A model generated the notes under the pieces. That model was not told the origin of the DNA. It did no database searches and saw only the letters and a program-made list of their open reading frames with translations. Positions 4,812 to 7,800 of a DNA stretch of 7,800 nt are shown one piece after another; the first letter of the stretch is position 1, and the number at the start of each line of letters is the position of its first letter. A program made the position numbers and the translations under genes. Source of the DNA: JAKSPM01 sp964450645 (GTDB taxonomy: Bacteria > Bacillota > Clostridia > Oscillospirales > Oscillospiraceae); contig CAYVEB010000047.1 in NCBI GenBank assembly GCA_964450645.1, positions 1 to 7,800 of the forward strand, given 5' to 3'.

Positions 4812-7553
4812 ATGTTAAAAAGATTTTACGCAATGTCCGCAAAAAAGCGGTATTTCCTGGGTTTTACCCTGTGCTTTGTCGGGATGACCTTTTTGACACT
4901 GGGCTGGTATCTGTTCACGGGGAAAACCTTCATCTGGTACGGGGGATCCGGGGACGGCTGGCGGCAGCACTTTCGGGCGCTGGTATACTATGGGCAGTAT
5001 CTGCGCCGCATCGTCCGGACATTGCTCTATGAGCACCGCCTGGTAATCCCCAGCTGGGAGTTCGCCCTGGGCGAGGGCGCGGATCTGCTGCAGTCGCTGC
5101 ACTACTACGTGGTCGGCGACCCGTTGGCGGCTCTGTCCGTCTTTGTCCCTACGCGCTATATGCACCTGTTCTACGACGCGATGATGCTCCTGCGCCTGTA
5201 TTTTTCGGGCGTCGCTTTTTCCTGCCTGTGTTTCCAGTTTGGCAGGAAGAATCCGTTCGCCATCTGCGCCGGCGCCATCTCCTACATGTTCTGTCAGTGG
5301 ATGATCTGGAACGTGGCGCGGCACCCCTATTTTTTGAATCCGATGATTTACCTCCCGCTGCTGATCATGGGTTTCGAGCGGATCATTCAGGGCAGACGGC
5401 CGTATCTGTTGATCGCCGCCGTGTTTTTGTCCGCGGTCAGCAATTTCTACTTCTTCTATATCCTGGTCATCATCAGCGTGGTCTATATGGCGGCGCGGAT
5501 GGGCGTGATGTTGGCACAGCGGCGGATCAAGCTGTGCCCCGCACTGGGCGTGGCCGCAAAGATTACCGGCGCGGCGGCCCTCGGCGCGTTGCTTGCCGGA
5601 TTTATTCTGGCGCCAATTCTCTACACATTCCTCCAGGACGGGCGCAGCGGTATGGCCGTACCCATCCCGCTGCTCTACCCGTCGGAATACTACGGGCAGC
5701 TTTTTGCCATCCTGACGGGTCACAATTACTTGGGTTACTGGCTGTGCGGCGGTTTCTCGGCACTGGTGCTTCCAGCCATCCTTCTGACGCTACGGCGTAG
5801 GGGATGCACATTTTTAAAGATTCTGCTGCTTTTGAGCCTCTGCGCGGCGACCATCCCCGTGATCGGCAAACTACTCAACGGCTTTGCCTACGTCACCAAC
5901 CGCTGGTCGTTCGCGTTGGCGCTGCTACTGTGCTATCTGCTGGTGGCCATGTGGCCGCAGCTGATGCATCTGCACACGCGGGACGTAATCTTTCTCACGG
6001 CCTGCATTGTGGCGGATGTGGTGCTGTGCATTGTCATTGACGAAGCGCGCCATATGCAGACCTTTGCCGCCGCCGCCATCACTCTGGGGGCGCTGCTACT
6101 CCTCGCGCCCATGCTGGGTGATCGCGACAAGCCCTGGCTCACTACGCGCAAAAAGCAATGGCTGGCGCTGGGCGTGACTGTCCTAAGTATTACCGCCAAC
6201 AGCTTTTGGCGCAACGCACCGCAGACCGGGAACTACGCCGATGAGGCGCTCGACGCCAGCGGGATACAGGAGGAGCTGACGGGGAACGAGACCGCCGCCG
6301 TGCGCAGCGCCGCCGCTGCCGACGGCGTTACATCCTTCTACCGCTACGCGGGCCTCCAGCTCAACGAAAACGCGGGCCTGACCGCCGACCTGTCCTCCAC
6401 ACAGTACTATTGGTCGCTCTCCAACCCGAACACTGGCGAATTCCGCACCCAAATGGAATTGCCCGAATACAGCCTCTACCGCTACCACGGTTATGACGAG
6501 CGCGCTTCACTCAATACGCTGGCTGCCGTCCGCTATTTTACGCTGAAGGAAAGCGCGCTGGAGAACGTCCCCTATGGCTTTGTCGACACCGGTATCCGGA
6601 AGGCCGGTTACAAGGTCTACCGCAATCAATATGCGCTCCCGCTGGCTTATTGCTACGACGCGGCGCTCTCCCAGCAGACCTGGGACGGTTTGTCCGCTGT
6701 GGAAAAGCAGGAAGCTATACTGCAGGCCGTGTTTCTGCAGGGAGAGGAGCTGCCGCCGACGCAGGCGGAGGTTGCGCTGACCAGTGTCTCGGTTCCCTAT
6801 GAGGTGGCGTGGAAGGGCAAGTCGGTACGGCGGGAGGGCAACAGCTTTGTGGTCACAAGGGACGGCGCCGCCGTGAATGTGAATTTTACGGGCCTGCCCA
6901 ATAGCGAAACCTATCTGCGCATCGGCGGCCTGACTTTCCGCACGCCCGATTTGCAGGACGCGTCGGTCACGGCGCGCTTTTGGAAGGAGCTGAAGACCGT
7001 CGGTCTGCGGGCCAAGTCGGCCAACACGTCGATTTCCAAAACGATCACCTGGCACTCGCCCGCGTATTCCTATTATAATGGCCGCGACGACTTTTGCGCC
7101 GACATGGGCTATATGCAAGAGCCGCAGACGTCCATTACGATCACCTTTCCCTTTGCCGGGGTATACACATTCGCAGAGCTCGAGGTGATCTGCCAGCCCA
7201 TGGACGCGTATGCGGAGCAGGTTGCGGCGCTCGGCGCCGATACTCTGCATGATCTGACGATCTCCGATGACAGCGTCTCAGGCACGATCACCCTGTCCGC
7301 GCCCCAATATCTGTGCCTGGCGATTCCGTATTCCGCAGGCTGGCAGGCATATGTGGACGGAGCCCCGGCGCGGCTGTATCAGGCCAACGTCCACGATATG
7401 GCGCTGGCGCTTCCAGCGGGCGAGCACACGGTTGAGCTTCGCTATCGCACGCCGTATTTCCATCTAGGCGCGTACCTTAGCGCCGCGGGCGCAGCCGCGC
7501 TGATCCCGACAGTTCTTTTCACCGAGCGCCGCCGCAAAAAGCAACCGGAGTAA
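4812..7553 (+). CDS. YfhO-family membrane protein (GT-C-like, envelope polymer glycosylation)
   Basis: A 913-residue multi-pass membrane protein of the bacterial YfhO family. Members in Bacillus and Listeria take part in glycosylating lipoteichoic acid outside the membrane, using lipid-linked sugars; the polymer and sugar here are unknown. The first membrane helix (about residues 14-35) is followed by an external loop with GGSGDGWRQHF; D48 is the candidate GT-C-type acidic residue, with D91 in GEGAD nearby. About ten further hydrophobic segments reach residue 460, including the family's conserved NRW (N363) in VTNRWSFALA. Residues 461-880 form a large extracellular domain ending in the typical GWQAYVDG and PAGEHTVELRY strands, then a last helix and a basic tail (ERRRKKQ). 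The start at 4812 is chosen because AAGGTG is 5 nt upstream and the hydrophobic region follows at once; an in-frame TTG at 4626 would begin inside promoter P1. It stands alone, without a CsbB-like glycosyltransferase partner in the window. Confidence 0.93.
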   Translation: MLKRFYAMSAKKRYFLGFTLCFVGMTFLTLGWYLFTGKTFIWYGGSGDGWRQHFRALVYYGQYLRRIVRTLLYEHRLVIPSWEFALGEGADLLQSLHYYVVGDPLAALSVFVPTRYMHLFYDAMMLLRLYFSGVAFSCLCFQFGRKNPFAICAGAISYMFCQWMIWNVARHPYFLNPMIYLPLLIMGFERIIQGRRPYLLIAAVFLSAVSNFYFFYILVIISVVYMAARMGVMLAQRRIKLCPALGVAAKITGAAALGALLAGFILAPILYTFLQDGRSGMAVPIPLLYPSEYYGQLFAILTGHNYLGYWLCGGFSALVLPAILLTLRRRGCTFLKILLLLSLCAATIPVIGKLLNGFAYVTNRWSFALALLLCYLLVAMWPQLMHLHTRDVIFLTACIVADVVLCIVIDEARHMQTFAAAAITLGALLLLAPMLGDRDKPWLTTRKKQWLALGVTVLSITANSFWRNAPQTGNYADEALDASGIQEELTGNETAAVRSAAAADGVTSFYRYAGLQLNENAGLTADLSSTQYYWSLSNPNTGEFRTQMELPEYSLYRYHGYDERASLNTLAAVRYFTLKESALENVPYGFVDTGIRKAGYKVYRNQYALPLAYCYDAALSQQTWDGLSAVEKQEAILQAVFLQGEELPPTQAEVALTSVSVPYEVAWKGKSVRREGNSFVVTRDGAAVNVNFTGLPNSETYLRIGGLTFRTPDLQDASVTARFWKELKTVGLRAKSANTSISKTITWHSPAYSYYNGRDDFCADMGYMQEPQTSITITFPFAGVYTFAELEVICQPMDAYAEQVAALGADTLHDLTISDDSVSGTITLSAPQYLCLAIPYSAGWQAYVDGAPARLYQANVHDMALALPAGEHTVELRYRTPYFHLGAYLSAAGAAALIPTVLFTERRRKKQPE

Positions 7554-7800
7554 CGAAAAGCGATTGCTTGCGTTCTGGCCTGTCAAGCCAAACGGTGAGA
7601 AAAGTACAAAACAGGAGCTGCGGACAATCGTCAATAAAGTGGACAAGCAAGATTCTGGGGGAACATGAATTCTGCCTGATTTGGTGACAGGCCATGGTTA
7701 TGGGAGTGGGGCCTGACGGAATTATAAAAGCCAGAGATATAGGTAACAAGACTTTGCTTAAGCTGTTCGACTGACTGAAAGCAGCGGCGGTTTAACTCCT
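7554..7800. other. Right-hand intergenic region without a convincing gene
   Basis: No gene, strong ribosome binding site, promoter or T-run terminator is evident in these 247 bases. The largest plausible frame is a 26-codon ATG frame at 7694-7774 on the plus strand ending KTLLKLFD, which lacks a ribosome binding site. A 38-codon frame without ATG follows the yfhO-like stop in another phase and ends at TGA near 7670; both could be debris of a lost gene. The region also carries a 10-bp inverted repeat. Confidence 0.5.
7576..7694. repeat. 10-bp inverted repeat pair 99 bp apart
   Basis: TGGCCTGTCA (7576-7585) and TGACAGGCCA (7685-7694) are perfect reverse complements. A further partial copy, GGCCTGAC, lies near 7710-7717. 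They might be ends of a small mobile remnant or a long-range hairpin, but chance is possible for arms of this length. Confidence 0.4.

Noticed and set aside
4815..5723. 302-codon frame on the minus strand opposite the start of the yfhO-like gene
   Set aside because: Its His, Gln, Arg and Asp-rich content is that of an antisense shadow of a hydrophobic membrane protein in GC-rich DNA, and it has no ribosome binding site.
6507..7250. 247-codon frame on the minus strand within the yfhO-like gene
   Set aside because: Shadow of the extracellular domain coding sequence; no start signals and no domain.
7519..7749. 76-codon frame on the minus strand across the end of the yfhO-like gene
   Set aside because: No ribosome binding site, overlaps a well-supported gene end, and shows no recognisable motif.

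Overview
The window looks like chromosomal DNA of a gut-type Firmicute (class Clostridia, probably an Oscillospiraceae/Ruminococcaceae-like lineage). The evidence is AGGAGG-type ribosome binding sites, sigma-A-like promoters (TTGNNN, 16-17 bp, TATAAT-like), moderately high GC coding sequence with AT-rich intergenic gaps, a YfhO-family membrane protein, and a CHAP protein of the type found in Tn1549/CTn-like conjugative elements of Clostridia. No rRNA, tRNA, CRISPR array or complete insertion sequence was seen. The lineage is inferred from gene families, not from a marker gene.

Layout. Positions 1-3525 (minus strand) hold a redox island read right to left: a small excisionase/MerR-like HTH protein overlapping a LysR-type regulator by 17 nt, then after a 262-base regulatory gap an aldo/keto reductase, a two-domain carboxymuconolactone decarboxylase-family protein and a short-chain dehydrogenase that runs off the left edge. 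The last three form a tight operon (ATGA junction, then a 27-nt gap). The gap holds a likely terminator for the LysR gene, an 18-bp dyad, a sigma-A-like promoter and a perfect 10-bp palindrome at the predicted transcript start. An 18-bp dyad of the same architecture sits between the -35 and -10 of the promoter in front of the HTH gene.

Positions 3640-4630 (minus strand) carry a relic of an integrative conjugative element: a CHAP-domain protein whose N-terminus and C-terminal domain resemble the CD1108-type ICE protein, but whose long membrane-containing middle part seems to be missing. Just upstream, an open frame with no visible start ends 8 nt inside the CHAP gene and may be the tail of the former upstream gene.

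Positions 4598-7553 (plus strand) carry two tandem sigma-A-like promoters, a leader able to fold just before the ribosome binding site, and a large YfhO-family membrane protein (913 residues from the preferred start), a GT-C-like family linked to glycosylation of cell-envelope polymers. The last 247 bases hold no convincing gene.

How the parts work together: the reductase trio probably reduces or detoxifies small carbonyl, quinone or aromatic compounds and is probably controlled by the adjacent LysR regulator, with the small HTH protein possibly a second layer. The CHAP gene looks like ICE debris between that island and the stand-alone yfhO-like gene. The nearest thing to an undescribed system here is the two-regulator, two-dyad control layout over the reductase operon.
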